Positions 17,036 to 25,459 of a stretch of 64,000 bases of DNA are shown here, one piece after another. The translations under genes and the position numbers were made by a program. Each line of letters starts with the position of its first letter. The first letter of the stretch is position 1. This DNA comes from JACJXW01 sp964418125 (GTDB lineage: Bacteria > Bacteroidota > Bacteroidia > Chitinophagales > Saprospiraceae), in assembly GCA_964418125.1 (NCBI GenBank), contig CAYQKY010000004.1:1-64000 (forward strand), given 5' to 3'. The notes below the pieces were generated by a model. That model saw only the letters and a list, made by a program, of their open reading frames with translations, made no database searches and was not told where the DNA came from.

Positions 17036-18478
17036 CTAATCCGACGTCCGTATCGTCGTCGTCGTCTGTATCCAGCAGCCTATGTAGTAGCTGTCGCCGG
17101 CTTTGAGGTTGCGGATGAAGACGTCTTCCCGGTTAGGCATATACTGGCTGTACTGGCGGATCCATTTGTTGGCCTCGGCGGCAACGCTGGGGTCGACGCT
17201 CTTGGCCTTGTTCCACATGTCGATTGCGGGCCAGGTGACCACCTGGCTGTCCCATCCGCGGCCCGGCCCGCAGAGGGGGCCGCTGGAGGCGTAGAGGCGG
17301 CCGATGAGGATGTACGGCTCGCCCCATCCCGGGCGCATCTCGGCGGCCTGCAGCGCCCACTGCCGGGCGCGCGAGAAGTTGCGCAGGTGGACGTTGTAGA
17401 TCTTGGCGATGGTCAGGGCGTAGTTGGCTTTCTTAACTACATCCTCTTCCTGCTCGATGGCTTTCTGGAAAGCTTCGACCGCTTCCGGGTACTTGGCCTC
17501 GCGCAGCAGCATATAGGCCAGCTCCGCCGGGCCGGGCTCGGGCTTGCAGAGCTCGTTGCCCACCCGGATGAGGGCGCGGAACTTTTCACCCGACTCGGAG
17601 CATCCGCCCCACTTCAGGCGGCTGTAAACGGTACGCACCACGTCGCAGTCTTCAGGGTTGGCCTCAAAATCCGGATAGTATTTATCCATGTAATAATCGC
17701 ATGGATAGAACCCTTTGACGGTCTCGAAATATTCCAGGCGCACCGGTGCGTATTCTTCGATGATCTTCCAGCGTTCACAGGCCGTGCCTTTACAGGTTTT
17801 CAGGCCCTCTTTCAGCACTTTTCGCACCATCTCCTGATATTTGTAGGCCTCTTCCTGAGGTATTTCGCCTGCATCATAGAGCTCTACCAGCAGGGCGGAG
17901 AAAGGGTTGAGTACGAAATCTGGCGTATTGACGCCATCCATATCGATGGCTTTTTTGAACAGCTTGTAGGTCTCTTCCTTGTCGGCACGGTAGGGGTACT
18001 TGTAGTACAGGTCGAAGGCTTTGCGGGCCGGGATATAGCCGCCCTCGGGGTAACAGCGGTCGATCTCGTCGTAGAGGGAGAAAATGGTGTCGACGTAGGC
18101 GTCAATTTTTGAGGAATCCCGGGTTTGGGAAATGAAGTATTCGTAAAAACGGATGCCGTCGGCATAGACGGTATTGCGGCGGCCGTCGGCAGCGGGAGAT
18201 ACGGCGTATACTTTTTTCCAAAGCTGGTAAGCCTTATCCCAGTCGTTCACTTTCAGAAAGTCGCGGTAAAGCACATAATTGGTCTCCGCTTCATCAGGAT
18301 GAGGGGCGTCCTGGAATTTGGGGCAGGGGCTCAGCTCTTCCTCTGGTTTAGGCGGCCTGACAGTAGAGACTGCCTCTTCTTCTTTTTCCGGAGCAGTAGC
18401 AGGTTCTGTGGTTTTGGGCGTACAGCCGGCCAGGAAGGCCAGAAGGAGCGCCCCCAGAACGATTTGTCTGGAATTCAT
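17036..18478 (-). CDS. TPR-containing lipoprotein
   Basis: 480 aa. The lipobox LAGC near residues 16-19 marks a lipoprotein. A Pro/Glu-rich linker (20-50) leads into a long helical solenoid with recognisable TPR pairs (for example residues 70-95 and 320-350, where AELAYMLLREAKYPEAVEAFQKAI is typical). A C-terminal region (about 380-480) has conserved Gly/Trp/Cys residues and two GP-rich turns. Such proteins scaffold envelope complexes in Bacteroidota; no specific partner can be named. It has its own terminator. Confidence 0.7.
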   Translation of the reverse strand: MNSRQIVLGALLLAFLAGCTPKTTEPATAPEKEEEAVSTVRPPKPEEELSPCPKFQDAPHPDEAETNYVLYRDFLKVNDWDKAYQLWKKVYAVSPAADGRRNTVYADGIRFYEYFISQTRDSSKIDAYVDTIFSLYDEIDRCYPEGGYIPARKAFDLYYKYPYRADKEETYKLFKKAIDMDGVNTPDFVLNPFSALLVELYDAGEIPQEEAYKYQEMVRKVLKEGLKTCKGTACERWKIIEEYAPVRLEYFETVKGFYPCDYYMDKYYPDFEANPEDCDVVRTVYSRLKWGGCSESGEKFRALIRVGNELCKPEPGPAELAYMLLREAKYPEAVEAFQKAIEQEEDVVKKANYALTIAKIYNVHLRNFSRARQWALQAAEMRPGWGEPYILIGRLYASSGPLCGPGRGWDSQVVTWPAIDMWNKAKSVDPSVAAEANKWIRQYSQYMPNREDVFIRNLKAGDSYYIGCWIQTTTTIRTSD

Positions 18479-18574
18479 AACTTTATCATTTTGCGATGAG
18501 TGGTGAAAAATGTAGCCACCCGTCTAAGATTGGACACTTTTGGCAGCCAAGAAGTTTTAGAATGCCGGGTGCAA

Positions 18575-18609
18575 TTCCGACTTCCCATTTCCGGCTTCCG
18601 ACTTTTGTC
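18575..18609. repeat. 7-nt-period array (TTCCGAC)
   Basis: TTCCGAC TTCCCAT TTCCGGC TTCCGAC TTTTGTC, five exact heptamer steps. It lies in the gap between the TPR gene start (18478) and the stop of the LamG protein (18711, minus). No clear facing arm was found. Confidence 0.65.
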
Positions 18610-18710
18610 CAGCGTAAGAATGCTAGCCAAAAATGTCACTCCAAAAGATTTCCCCGCCCTTTCTTTTCCGGGGGATCTGAAAGACGCTAAAATATTGATT
18701 TTCTCCGAAA

Positions 18711-19949
18711 TCATCGAAGAATCGACACATTACCCGTCAGTACCTGCTCTTCCCCATCGCAGATGAAACTCAACTGATACCGCATCACGCCGGAGTTGAC
18801 GGCCTGGCCGCGGTAGTAGCCATCCCATCGTTCGAATGGGTCGGTGGTGGAAAACACTTTGTTGCCCCAGCGGTCAATGATATCGAAGGAGGCCAGTTCC
18901 TGCACCGAGTAGGGGTTGCTGATGCCGAAGGTCTCATTGAGCCCGTCGCCATTGGGGGTGAATGCATTGGGCAGGAATATGGCGTTGCAGTCAAGGTCGT
19001 CCGGGTCGATCACATCGATGAGGATGGAATCCCGGGCTACACAGGAGCCGATGGTGTCGGCCATGGTAACGGTATAGAGGATCTCCCCTTTTTCCTTGGG
19101 CGTGACGGAGGGTTCGCCGGCCGAAGGGTCGGAGACGCCCTCCATTGGGCTCCAGGCAAAGGAGGTGGCGCAGGTATTGGTCAGCTGAATTTCGACCGAT
19201 TCGCCCAGGAAAATACTGGTTACAGCGCTCTCTTTCCGGATCTGGTCGGGGGCGAAGTACAATTCCCGGATCTCCTGGTCGTCCAGGGCCCGGTTGTATA
19301 CCCTCAGCTCGTCGATCAGGCCGCGGAAAGGCTTCTCCGTGGCCGACTTGCAATCGCTGTTGCCGATGGTCAGGTCTCCGTCGTTGAAGACATCCAGGCG
19401 GTTGGCCGTGGTCAGCAGCTGAACCCGCTCTCCATTAATGTACAGCCGCGCCCGGCCGCCTTCGCGAACGACGGCCACATGCTGCCAGCAGGCCGTATTC
19501 GTTAGCTGGTGTGACAGGAAAACGGACTTGTCCGGCGTCTCCAGGAAAACGGCGTTGACCGTGCGGGAGGCCGGTACATAGCGGATGTAAAACTCATTGC
19601 CCCCAAAGCAGCTCGGGCTGCGCTTGGACAGGACGTACTGCGTGCCGTCCCCGCCAGTGGGCTTGATATAAAGGCTGACGGTGACGTCCTCATCATCAAA
19701 TTCATCATTGACCGGCCCGCCCAGGATGGATACTTCGTCATTCTGTCCGTCCAGTGCAAGGGCTTCCCCTTCTGCTCCACAGGTGAAGTAGGGGCCGCCG
19801 GAAGCGGTGCCGGTATTTGCCGTATTGCCGGTCACATCACGGTAGATGGAGTCCAGGGAATAATAGGCTACGAGCCCGACCGTTGTCTGAGCAGAAAGCA
19901 CAACAGCATTACTCAGTAGGAATAAGGCAAGAAAAATGCGTCGTATCAT
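18711..19949 (-). CDS. LamG-domain secreted protein with type B (CHU_C) sorting domain
   Basis: 412 aa from ATG 19949, which opens a signal peptide (MIRRIFLALFLLSNAVVLSAQT). Residues 25-225 are a concanavalin-like LamG fold (GLVAYYSLD, LDGQNDEVSI, LYINGERVQLL, RGLIDELRVYNRALDDQEI). Residues 230-305 resemble a PKD/Ig-like linker. Residues 310-412 are a gliding-motility-associated C-terminal domain (PNAFTPNGDGLNE, DRWGNKVF, W-DG), the type B signal for type IX secretion. Probably surface-exposed or released and carbohydrate-binding. A LamG paralogue without the sorting domain lies at 53224. Confidence 0.88.
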   Translation of the reverse strand: MIRRIFLALFLLSNAVVLSAQTTVGLVAYYSLDSIYRDVTGNTANTGTASGGPYFTCGAEGEALALDGQNDEVSILGGPVNDEFDDEDVTVSLYIKPTGGDGTQYVLSKRSPSCFGGNEFYIRYVPASRTVNAVFLETPDKSVFLSHQLTNTACWQHVAVVREGGRARLYINGERVQLLTTANRLDVFNDGDLTIGNSDCKSATEKPFRGLIDELRVYNRALDDQEIRELYFAPDQIRKESAVTSIFLGESVEIQLTNTCATSFAWSPMEGVSDPSAGEPSVTPKEKGEILYTVTMADTIGSCVARDSILIDVIDPDDLDCNAIFLPNAFTPNGDGLNETFGISNPYSVQELASFDIIDRWGNKVFSTTDPFERWDGYYRGQAVNSGVMRYQLSFICDGEEQVLTGNVSILR

Positions 19950-20050
19950 GGAATTCTTTCCTTTTGGAGTTGAGTTTTGGTTTACCAAGGTTATTAACGC
20001 AGCGGGTGGGGTTGAGATTTTCCGGTTTGGAAATATCCCGGTGATCATTC

Positions 20051-20180
20051 AGCGGTCGGCGGTTGGCGATTAGCAAATGTTGGCTCATGAGCCATCTTTT
20101 TAGCGCCTGAAGCTTTATTAACTAACCCCGGCTTTCAGGGCATTGCTGCCAACAACTAACGGCCAACCGCCAACTGCGGA
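20051..20180. repeat. 7-nt-period inverted array (GGCGGTT)
   Basis: The left arm 20051-20084 reads AGCGGTC GGCGGTT GGCGATT AGCAAAT GTTGGC. The right arm 20148-20180 reads on the minus strand GGCGGTT GGCCGTT AGTTGTT GGC. The arms share GGCGGTTGGC and can pair. Between them is the palindrome GGCTCATGAGCC. The array begins 17 nt after the YbaB stop. Confidence 0.7.
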
Positions 20181-20196
20181 GTACTTTCAGCCTTCA

Positions 20197-20514
20197 TTAC
20201 CCGAATAAGCCTCCCAGGTCGCCCATGCCTGGTGGCAGCATGTTCTTCATAATGTTCTGAGCTTCCTCCGCCTCTTTTTCCGCAGCTTTCTCCAGGGCTT
20301 TGTTGACGGCGGCGACGATGAGGTCCTGCACCATCTCCGTGTCCTCCCAGTCGAGTTTCTCCTTGTCGAATTGGATGTCCAGCAGCTCGCGGTTGGCGTT
20401 GGCCACCACTTTGACGGCGCCGTTGCCGGCCTCGGCCTCTACCTTGAATTCCGACAGTTTCCGGCGCATTTCCTTTTGCTGCTCCTTCATATTGCCCATC
20501 AGGTCTCCAAACAT
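20197..20514 (-). CDS. YbaB/EbfC-family nucleoid-associated protein
   Basis: 105 aa. The family is a small dimeric DNA-binding protein. Its typical composition is seen: an N-terminal helix with MFGDLMGNMKEQQKEM, a central GNGAVKVVANANRELLDIQFD beta segment, and a C-terminal Glu-rich helix followed by MLPPGMGDLGGLFG. In many bacteria ybaB sits with dnaX and recR; here it is isolated, with its own promoter (TACCTTTG on the minus strand). Confidence 0.9.
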   Translation of the reverse strand: MFGDLMGNMKEQQKEMRRKLSEFKVEAEAGNGAVKVVANANRELLDIQFDKEKLDWEDTEMVQDLIVAAVNKALEKAAEKEAEEAQNIMKNMLPPGMGDLGGLFG

Positions 20515-20586
20515 AGTTCTCAGGTTTGATTCATTATAGAATACAAAGCTCGGCGCTTTGTGTTTACATCAGTTGTACCAGCGGCG

Positions 20587-20594
20587 CAAAGGTA
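20587..20594 (-). promoter_or_regulatory. ybaB promoter -7 box
   Basis: The minus strand reads TACCTTTG, a perfect TAnnTTTG, 73 bp upstream of the ybaB start. Confidence 0.65.
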
Positions 20595-20637
20595 CACTTT
20601 TTACAGATTTGTGTAAAAACGCTATCTTGCCAAAGCC

Positions 20638-21150
20638 ATGAAGAATATAATACTGGAGAAAATAGAGCGGGGAGACCTCAGCCATTTCCGCGGCGCCGAC
20701 ATCCCCATGGACATTCCCATCTCCCAGGCGCTGCTCAACGAGCAGCTTCTGGAACTGCGAAGCGATACCGTGAGCGAACTCGAACTAAGCCTGCATGACG
20801 ACAATATGCTCTTCCTCAGCCTGGCCGTCAAAGTACCGGTGGCCGGAACCGTCCGCCGCCGGATCAGAATGAAAATGGAAGGAGGGATCGACGGGGCCGG
20901 CAACACGCTGCTGATCTTCCATTTCCTCGACGGCCTGAAATTGCTGGACCGAAAGCTGATCGGTTTCTTTCAGAAAAAGATCGCTGAGGTACTTCCCGAT
21001 GGGGTGCGCCTCAGCGAAGAGGGTTGTGAAGTTGACCTCAGAGTGGCGATGGCCGCCTCAGGATACGGCCACCTCGTGCCTGCCGTTCACCGGCTGATCC
21101 CTTCCACGGAAACGGGCCGGCTAAGGCTGAATATGCACATCAAAGCTTGA
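20638..21150 (+). CDS. Conserved protein of unknown function
   Basis: 170 aa, soluble, with no signal peptide or membrane helix. The pattern is mixed alpha/beta: LELSLHDDNMLFLSLAVKVPV and RRIRMKMEGGIDGAGNTLLIFHFL are long strands, with a helix at about 100-115 (KLLDRKLIGFFQKKI). The C-terminal half repeats the strand pattern (EVDLRVAMA, GRLRLNMHIKA), hinting at a lipid- or metabolite-binding beta fold (inference). Family not recognised. Divergent from ybaB, convergent with the acyl-CoA dehydrogenase. Confidence 0.6.
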   Translation: MKNIILEKIERGDLSHFRGADIPMDIPISQALLNEQLLELRSDTVSELELSLHDDNMLFLSLAVKVPVAGTVRRRIRMKMEGGIDGAGNTLLIFHFLDGLKLLDRKLIGFFQKKIAEVLPDGVRLSEEGCEVDLRVAMAASGYGHLVPAVHRLIPSTETGRLRLNMHIKA

Positions 21151-21152
21151 TC

Positions 21153-21220
21153 GTGTAGATGTGTTTTCGTGCATTTGTCATCTGTCTGCGAACCACCAAA
21201 ACACGAATGCACCAAAACAA
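21153..21220. repeat. 8-nt-period facing arms between convergent genes (GTGCATTN family)
   Basis: Right after the + stop at 21150: GTGTAGAT GTGTTTTC GTGCATTT GTC. Directly before the minus-strand stop at 21221-21223, the minus strand reads GTGCATTC GTGTTTTG GTGGTTCG. Both arms are GT-rich in the sense of the gene they follow, and they share GTGCATT and GTGTTTT. Confidence 0.7.
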
Positions 21221-23023
21221 CTAAAAGCAATATCCGTTCGCTTCGATCATCACGCGGGCGATCTTGCGGCGCTCCGCCTTTACGTTTACCGGCGGGTACT
21301 TGGTAAAGCGCTTAAGGCCCATCAGCAATATTCGCAGCAGGTCGCCTTCGGCAAAGGAGGCGAGCGCATCGGCGCCGTTCTTCAGGATGCGGGCGGTAGC
21401 GTCGGACAGGAACACCTTCAGCATGGCGTCATAAATTTCCTGGCCTGCCTTTTTCTCTTCCATGTCGGCCAGCTTCACTACACGCAGGAGCAATGATTCG
21501 GCGGTGAGCACGTCGTTGAGCATGTCCGATACGTTCATGATGACCTCCTGCTCTTCCTTGAGGTTGAGCTTGCCGTCCATCTGCATCTTGGCAGCGGCGC
21601 CGGCCACCATCAGCACGGCCTTCTTGAAGTCTTTTACCGCCTTGTGCTCATCGCCGTAGGGGCCCTCCGGCGTATCGAAGCCCGGCATGGAGGCCAGTTC
21701 TTTCTGTACTGCCCATGCGGGCCCGGTAATGTCGAGCGCGCCTTTCATGCCCCGGCGCAGCAACATATCTACGGACAGCAGGCGGTTGATCTCATTCGTG
21801 CCCTCGTAAATGCGGTTGATGCGGGAATCCCGGTAGATCCTGGCGGCGGTGCCTTCTTCCGAATAGCCCATGCCTCCGTGGACCTGCACGGTTTCGTCGG
21901 CCACAAAATCCATGGTTTCCGAGCCGGATACCTTGAGCAGGGCGCATTCGATGGCGTATTCTTCGGCTGCCTGCAGCTTGGCTTCGGCGAACCCTACGCC
22001 CTCATCCATCAGGGCCTTGTTTTTCATCTGCATCAGATGGGAGACGCGGTACATGGCGCTTTCCACCGCAAAGGTCCGGATGGCCTGCTCGGCCAGTTTA
22101 TGCTGAATGGCCCCGAAATTGGCTATTGGCTGCTTGAACTGCACCCGCTCATTGGCGTACTGAACCGCGGAGGTGATGCTGCTCTTGGCGCCTCCGATAC
22201 AGAGTGCGCAAAGCTTGAAGCGGCCCACGTTCAGAACGTTAAAGGCGATGAGGTGGCCCTTGCCGATCTCGCCCAGGACGTTTTCTTTGGGTACTTTTAC
22301 GTTTTCGAAAAAGACCTGCCGGGTGGAGGACCCCTTGATGCCCATTTTTTCCTCTTCGGCGCCGAGGGTCAGGCCCTCGCTGTTGCGTTCTACGATAAAA
22401 CCGGTGAACTTGTCGCCGCCCACCTGGGCAAATACGATGTAGATATCGGCAAAACCGGCATTGGAGATCCACATCTTCTGGCCGTTGATGATGTAGTGCT
22501 TTCCGTCCGGAGACAGGTCGGCCCGCGTCTTGGCGGCCAGGGCATCGGAGCCGGAACTGGGCTCCGTGAGGCAGTATGCCGCCTTGAGCTCGCCGCTGAT
22601 CAGGCGCGTCAGGTACTTCTCTTTCTGTTCTTCGTTTCCGTAGTAAAGGAGAGGCAGCATACCGATGCCGGTCTGCACGGCGTAGGGGACGGTAAAGGCG
22701 CCGGCCGGGCCGAGCACATCACAGATCAGCGTGTTGGTGTTGGTGTCCAGCTCCATCCCGCCGTAGGTTTCCGGCATGTGAGAGCCCAGCAGGCCGAGCT
22801 CGCCCATTTTTTCGAGCAGGCCGGGCGTCAGCCCTTCTTCCCGCTTTTCGATACGGCCTACATTGGGCAGGATCTCATTGTTGAGAAAGTCCCGCACCAT
22901 GTCGGCGATCATCTTTTGCTCTTCATTGATCTCTTCGGGAATGAACGTCTCTCCGGGAGTAGCGTCTTTGATCAGGAATTCCCCTCCTTTCAAAACGAGT
23001 GGCTTGGCCAGTGTATCTTGCAT
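21221..23023 (-). CDS. Acyl-CoA dehydrogenase with C-terminal extension
   Basis: 600 aa, longer than the usual 380-residue enzymes, like the VLCAD/ACAD9 group. Residues 35-420 form the FAD-dependent core: YCLTEPSSGSDA (FAD site, about 153-164), WISNAGFADIYIVFAQV, and RIYEGTNEINRLL (catalytic Glu region, about 414-426). The last 170 residues are an all-helical extension. Catalyses the first step of fatty-acid beta-oxidation, passing electrons to ETF. It is preceded by two copies of an operator-like palindrome (GCGAA-AA-TTCGC), so it is probably repressed by an acyl-CoA-sensing regulator. Confidence 0.9.
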   Translation of the reverse strand: MQDTLAKPLVLKGGEFLIKDATPGETFIPEEINEEQKMIADMVRDFLNNEILPNVGRIEKREEGLTPGLLEKMGELGLLGSHMPETYGGMELDTNTNTLICDVLGPAGAFTVPYAVQTGIGMLPLLYYGNEEQKEKYLTRLISGELKAAYCLTEPSSGSDALAAKTRADLSPDGKHYIINGQKMWISNAGFADIYIVFAQVGGDKFTGFIVERNSEGLTLGAEEEKMGIKGSSTRQVFFENVKVPKENVLGEIGKGHLIAFNVLNVGRFKLCALCIGGAKSSITSAVQYANERVQFKQPIANFGAIQHKLAEQAIRTFAVESAMYRVSHLMQMKNKALMDEGVGFAEAKLQAAEEYAIECALLKVSGSETMDFVADETVQVHGGMGYSEEGTAARIYRDSRINRIYEGTNEINRLLSVDMLLRRGMKGALDITGPAWAVQKELASMPGFDTPEGPYGDEHKAVKDFKKAVLMVAGAAAKMQMDGKLNLKEEQEVIMNVSDMLNDVLTAESLLLRVVKLADMEEKKAGQEIYDAMLKVFLSDATARILKNGADALASFAEGDLLRILLMGLKRFTKYPPVNVKAERRKIARVMIEANGYCF

Positions 23024-23057
23024 TTTCCGGACTGGTTTTACGATTGAAATAATTAGT

Positions 23058-23073
23058 TAGCGAAAATTCGCTA
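23058..23073. promoter_or_regulatory. Operator-like palindrome, copy 1
   Basis: TAGCGAAAATTCGCTA: two 7-nt arms around AA, 35 bp upstream of the acyl-CoA dehydrogenase start. Its core GCGAAAATTCGC repeats exactly at 23124-23135. Confidence 0.6.
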
Positions 23074-23123
23074 CTAAATTATAACGTTTTTGCCTTAATG
23101 TAAAGTTTTGCGGGAAGGTTTTT

Positions 23124-23135
23124 GCGAAAATTCGC
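23124..23135. promoter_or_regulatory. Operator-like palindrome, copy 2
   Basis: GCGAAAATTCGC, the same core as copy 1, centred 64 bp further upstream. Two sites about six helical turns apart would suit looping or cooperative binding (inference). Confidence 0.55.
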
Positions 23136-23216
23136 TGAACATGACTTCCCGGGAAGCGTATTAAATTCTGGCTTTAGTAGAATCAGTAGATTTACGGGCT
23201 GTATATATTGGGGGAA

Positions 23217-23280
23217 TTGTTGTTTGTTGATTGTTGCCAGTTGGGCAACCGAAACAAGCAACAAGCAACAAACAACATCA
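23217..23280. repeat. 7-nt-period inverted array (TTGTTGC)
   Basis: The left arm reads TTGTTGT TTGTTGA TTGTTGC CAGTTGG. The right arm (23245-23280), read on the minus strand, is TTGTTTG TTGCTTG TTGCTTG TTTCGG. GTTGCC and GGCAAC sit at the tip, so the arms can fold into a hairpin with almost no loop. It follows the PAS-UbiA stop at 23287 (minus). Confidence 0.75.
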
Positions 23281-23286
23281 GCCCCC

Positions 23287-24555
23287 TCAGGCCAATATCA
23301 GCGCCACAGCAGTCAGCAACCCTGTCAAAGCACTGAGCGCAATGGTGTTCTTGTTCGACTGCACCAGTTCCCGGCTGTCGTAATGTTCGCGGATGTGCCG
23401 GAAGATCAGCAGCCCGGCTGCCACTGACCCGAAGCTGACGGCAGCCAGCCAGGCATTGAACCCCGGCAACAGCAAGACGATCGCCAGGTTGGCGATGAAA
23501 GACATCAGCAGGATAGCAAGGTAGATATAGGTGCTCTTTTTCTTCCCGAAGGTGACCACCAGGTGGTTCTTTCCGGTCGTGGCGTCGGAGGCGGCATCCG
23601 GGAATTCGTTGATGAGCAGGATGTTGGCGGTCAGCAGGCCAACAGGCAGCCCGATGAGGAAGGCCATTGGCGTGAGCTGCTGAACCATTACGTAAACGAT
23701 GCCGGCGGTAACCAGCGGGCCGAACGCCAGGGCGATGCCCAGTTCTCCCAGCCCTTTTCTGGCCACCAGGCGTACGGGCGGCGCCGTGTACAGGTATCCC
23801 AGTGCCAGGCCCGCCAGCCCGATGATCAGGGTGGTAAGCCCGGTTTCGAAAGTGAGATACAGGCCGGCCAGTGTCGCAGCGGTGATCAGGGATATGCCCA
23901 GCCGTTTGGTGCCTTCCAAAGTGATCAGGCCCAGCTCGATCGCACGGCTGCCGCCGGAAAACTGCAGAAAGTAGTCGTTGTTGGCTCCGTCGGTGCCGTC
24001 CTTAACGTCAAAATAGTCATTCATTACATTGCTTCCGAGGTGCAGCAGAATGACTCCAACAACGGCCAGGGTGAAGTAGAGCCAGTTGAAGGCCGCCGGA
24101 TCATTCAGCAGATAGTGGTAGGCGTAGGCGCCCCCGATAAAGGCCGGCATGGCCACTGCCGAGATGAAGGGCAGGCGGGTGATGGCAAGTACCCGTATCA
24201 GTTGGGTCGTCCATTTGATCGGGACTTCCACCTCTTCGCCTATGGCCTCCGTGACGCCGCAGTAGCCGGTCTGCCCATTTTGTTTGCCGTTGGCAAAAGT
24301 GGGCGTGATGCGGATGCGGGCATTGAAGGTAGAACCGTCTTTGCGGACAAACCTGGTCTTTGTAACGTATTCGCCCTCCCGGCTTGCTTCTTCCAGCCAT
24401 ACCGGAACGTTCTGCAGGACGATCTCTCCCGGAGAGAATACCGATACCCGCTCCTTGCCGACGACTTCTTCTGTGCTGTAGCCGAAAAGTTCCTCCGCAC
24501 CTTTATTAAAAGTTTCTATGCGGCCTTCCATATCACAGGTGATTACGCTTTTCAT
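23287..24555 (-). CDS. menA: PAS domain fused to UbiA prenyltransferase (MenA-like)
   Basis: 422 aa from ATG 24555; an upstream TTG would add 6 residues. Residues 1-105 form a PAS sensor fold (MEGRIETFNKGAEELFGYSTEEVVGK, then YVTKTRFVRKDGSTFNARI and a GYCGVTEAI end). Residues 120-422 form a UbiA membrane prenyltransferase with eight or nine helices and both Asp-rich motifs: NDYFDVKDGTD (first) and NEFPDAASDATTGKNHLVV (second, the MenA-like form). It should attach a polyprenyl chain to dihydroxynaphthoate in menaquinone synthesis. The PAS fusion could link prenylation to redox or ligand state (inference). A REP element lies just upstream. Confidence 0.75.
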   Translation of the reverse strand: MKSVITCDMEGRIETFNKGAEELFGYSTEEVVGKERVSVFSPGEIVLQNVPVWLEEASREGEYVTKTRFVRKDGSTFNARIRITPTFANGKQNGQTGYCGVTEAIGEEVEVPIKWTTQLIRVLAITRLPFISAVAMPAFIGGAYAYHYLLNDPAAFNWLYFTLAVVGVILLHLGSNVMNDYFDVKDGTDGANNDYFLQFSGGSRAIELGLITLEGTKRLGISLITAATLAGLYLTFETGLTTLIIGLAGLALGYLYTAPPVRLVARKGLGELGIALAFGPLVTAGIVYVMVQQLTPMAFLIGLPVGLLTANILLINEFPDAASDATTGKNHLVVTFGKKKSTYIYLAILLMSFIANLAIVLLLPGFNAWLAAVSFGSVAAGLLIFRHIREHYDSRELVQSNKNTIALSALTGLLTAVALILA

Positions 24556-24614
24556 GGTGTTCAATTTTTTCAATAATCATTGAAAGCTAAACAGCCCAAA
24601 CCCTGCTTTTGTTC

Positions 24615-24697
24615 GTGCGGCGATCATCCTGATCGCACGCGAGTACGTGATATAAGTGAGAGTGAAGGATGCCGGGCGATCATCCTGATCGCCGCAC
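24615..24697. repeat. REPIN 1: inverted pair of REP palindromes downstream of the RAYT
   Basis: Two REP palindromes, 24615-24638 and 24674-24697, both containing GCGATCATCCTGATCG. GTGCGG lies on the left flank and CCGCAC on the right, in inverted arrangement with a 35-bp spacer. It starts 7 bp from the RAYT stop and lies in the menA upstream region. Confidence 0.85.
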
Positions 24698-24703
24698 GAG
24701 GAA

Positions 24704-25351
24704 CTACCCCTCGGGCAGCAATTCCGCCGAGCAGAACGTCCACGGCCATTCCTCCCATTCCTGCACCAACTTCGCTTTCACCGGGTTCTCCAGTATGTAG
24801 TTCAATATTCCGGAAAAAGATTTCTCGTCTCTGACGAGGTGGTCGAAGCTCTCATGTTGCCAGAAGTACCCCTCTCTACCCAATATTTTATTGGCTTCAT
24901 TGGCAGTGAAAGATTTATGCCGGCCGATTGTATCGTAGAGGGGAGGGCTTCCCTTTCTTAACGTCAATAAAAGATGGACGTGATTCGACATGATGCAGTA
25001 GGCCCAAAGGTGGAAGAAATGTTTATCACAGTAAGTCAGTGAATCAACCACGGTTTGGGCTACCTCGGAGCGGGATAACCAATATGGGCCATTGAGGTTT
25101 TCGTCCAGGTACCGGTCGTATTTCTCGAAAAAATATCGCCAGTTCAATTCAGCAAGTTTATCCAGTAAATCAGGAGTGCTCAGAGGCAGCTGTTCGATCC
25201 TGGCCTTTTCCGCTTCCTGTTCCAATTTCCACCTGTAGAGCAACGACATGGGGATGGAGCCGTGGAGCCGATAGGTGACAAAGAACGTTCCCTCTTTGGG
25301 TTGAAGATGTGGCAGGCGGCGCCGGTACCGGGGTTTGTACGGACGGGGCAT
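24704..25351 (-). CDS. REP-associated tyrosine transposase (RAYT, Y1/HUH type)
   Basis: 215 aa from ATG 25351 (MPRPYKPRYRRR...); longer starts run into the REP element. HUH endonuclease: HVH at residues 124-126 (IMSNHVHLLL) and the catalytic Tyr at Y185 (LNYILENPVKAKLV). The N-terminal RLPHLQPKEGTFFVTYRL pattern fits the TnpA_REP branch of the IS200/IS605 superfamily. These domesticated transposases recognise REP palindromes and spread them. The REPINs sit directly on both sides. Frame intact, so probably functional. Confidence 0.9.
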   Translation of the reverse strand: MPRPYKPRYRRRLPHLQPKEGTFFVTYRLHGSIPMSLLYRWKLEQEAEKARIEQLPLSTPDLLDKLAELNWRYFFEKYDRYLDENLNGPYWLSRSEVAQTVVDSLTYCDKHFFHLWAYCIMSNHVHLLLTLRKGSPPLYDTIGRHKSFTANEANKILGREGYFWQHESFDHLVRDEKSFSGILNYILENPVKAKLVQEWEEWPWTFCSAELLPEG

Positions 25352-25374
25352 GGTTTTAGGTGTTTTTATGTTTC

Positions 25375-25459
25375 GTGCGGCGATCATCCTGATCGCTCGA
25401 TAATACGTAATATCAAGCTCTTGTATTTGGTGCGTTGCGATCAAGATGATCGCCGCACG
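25375..25459. repeat. REPIN 2: inverted pair of REP palindromes upstream of the RAYT
   Basis: GTGCGGCGATCATCCTGATCG (starts 25375) and, inverted, TGCGATCAAGATGATCGCCGCAC (ends 25459). It lies 24 bp upstream of the RAYT start. The same size (85 bp) as REPIN 1 (83 bp). Confidence 0.85.

Noticed and set aside
16991..18112. Plus-strand 373-codon open frame opposite the TPR lipoprotein
   Set aside because: Shadow frame; it starts inside the tandem array and terminator.
21644..23047. Plus-strand 467-codon open frame opposite the acyl-CoA dehydrogenase
   Set aside because: Antisense frame of a well-identified enzyme; low-complexity His/Gly-rich product without any family feature.
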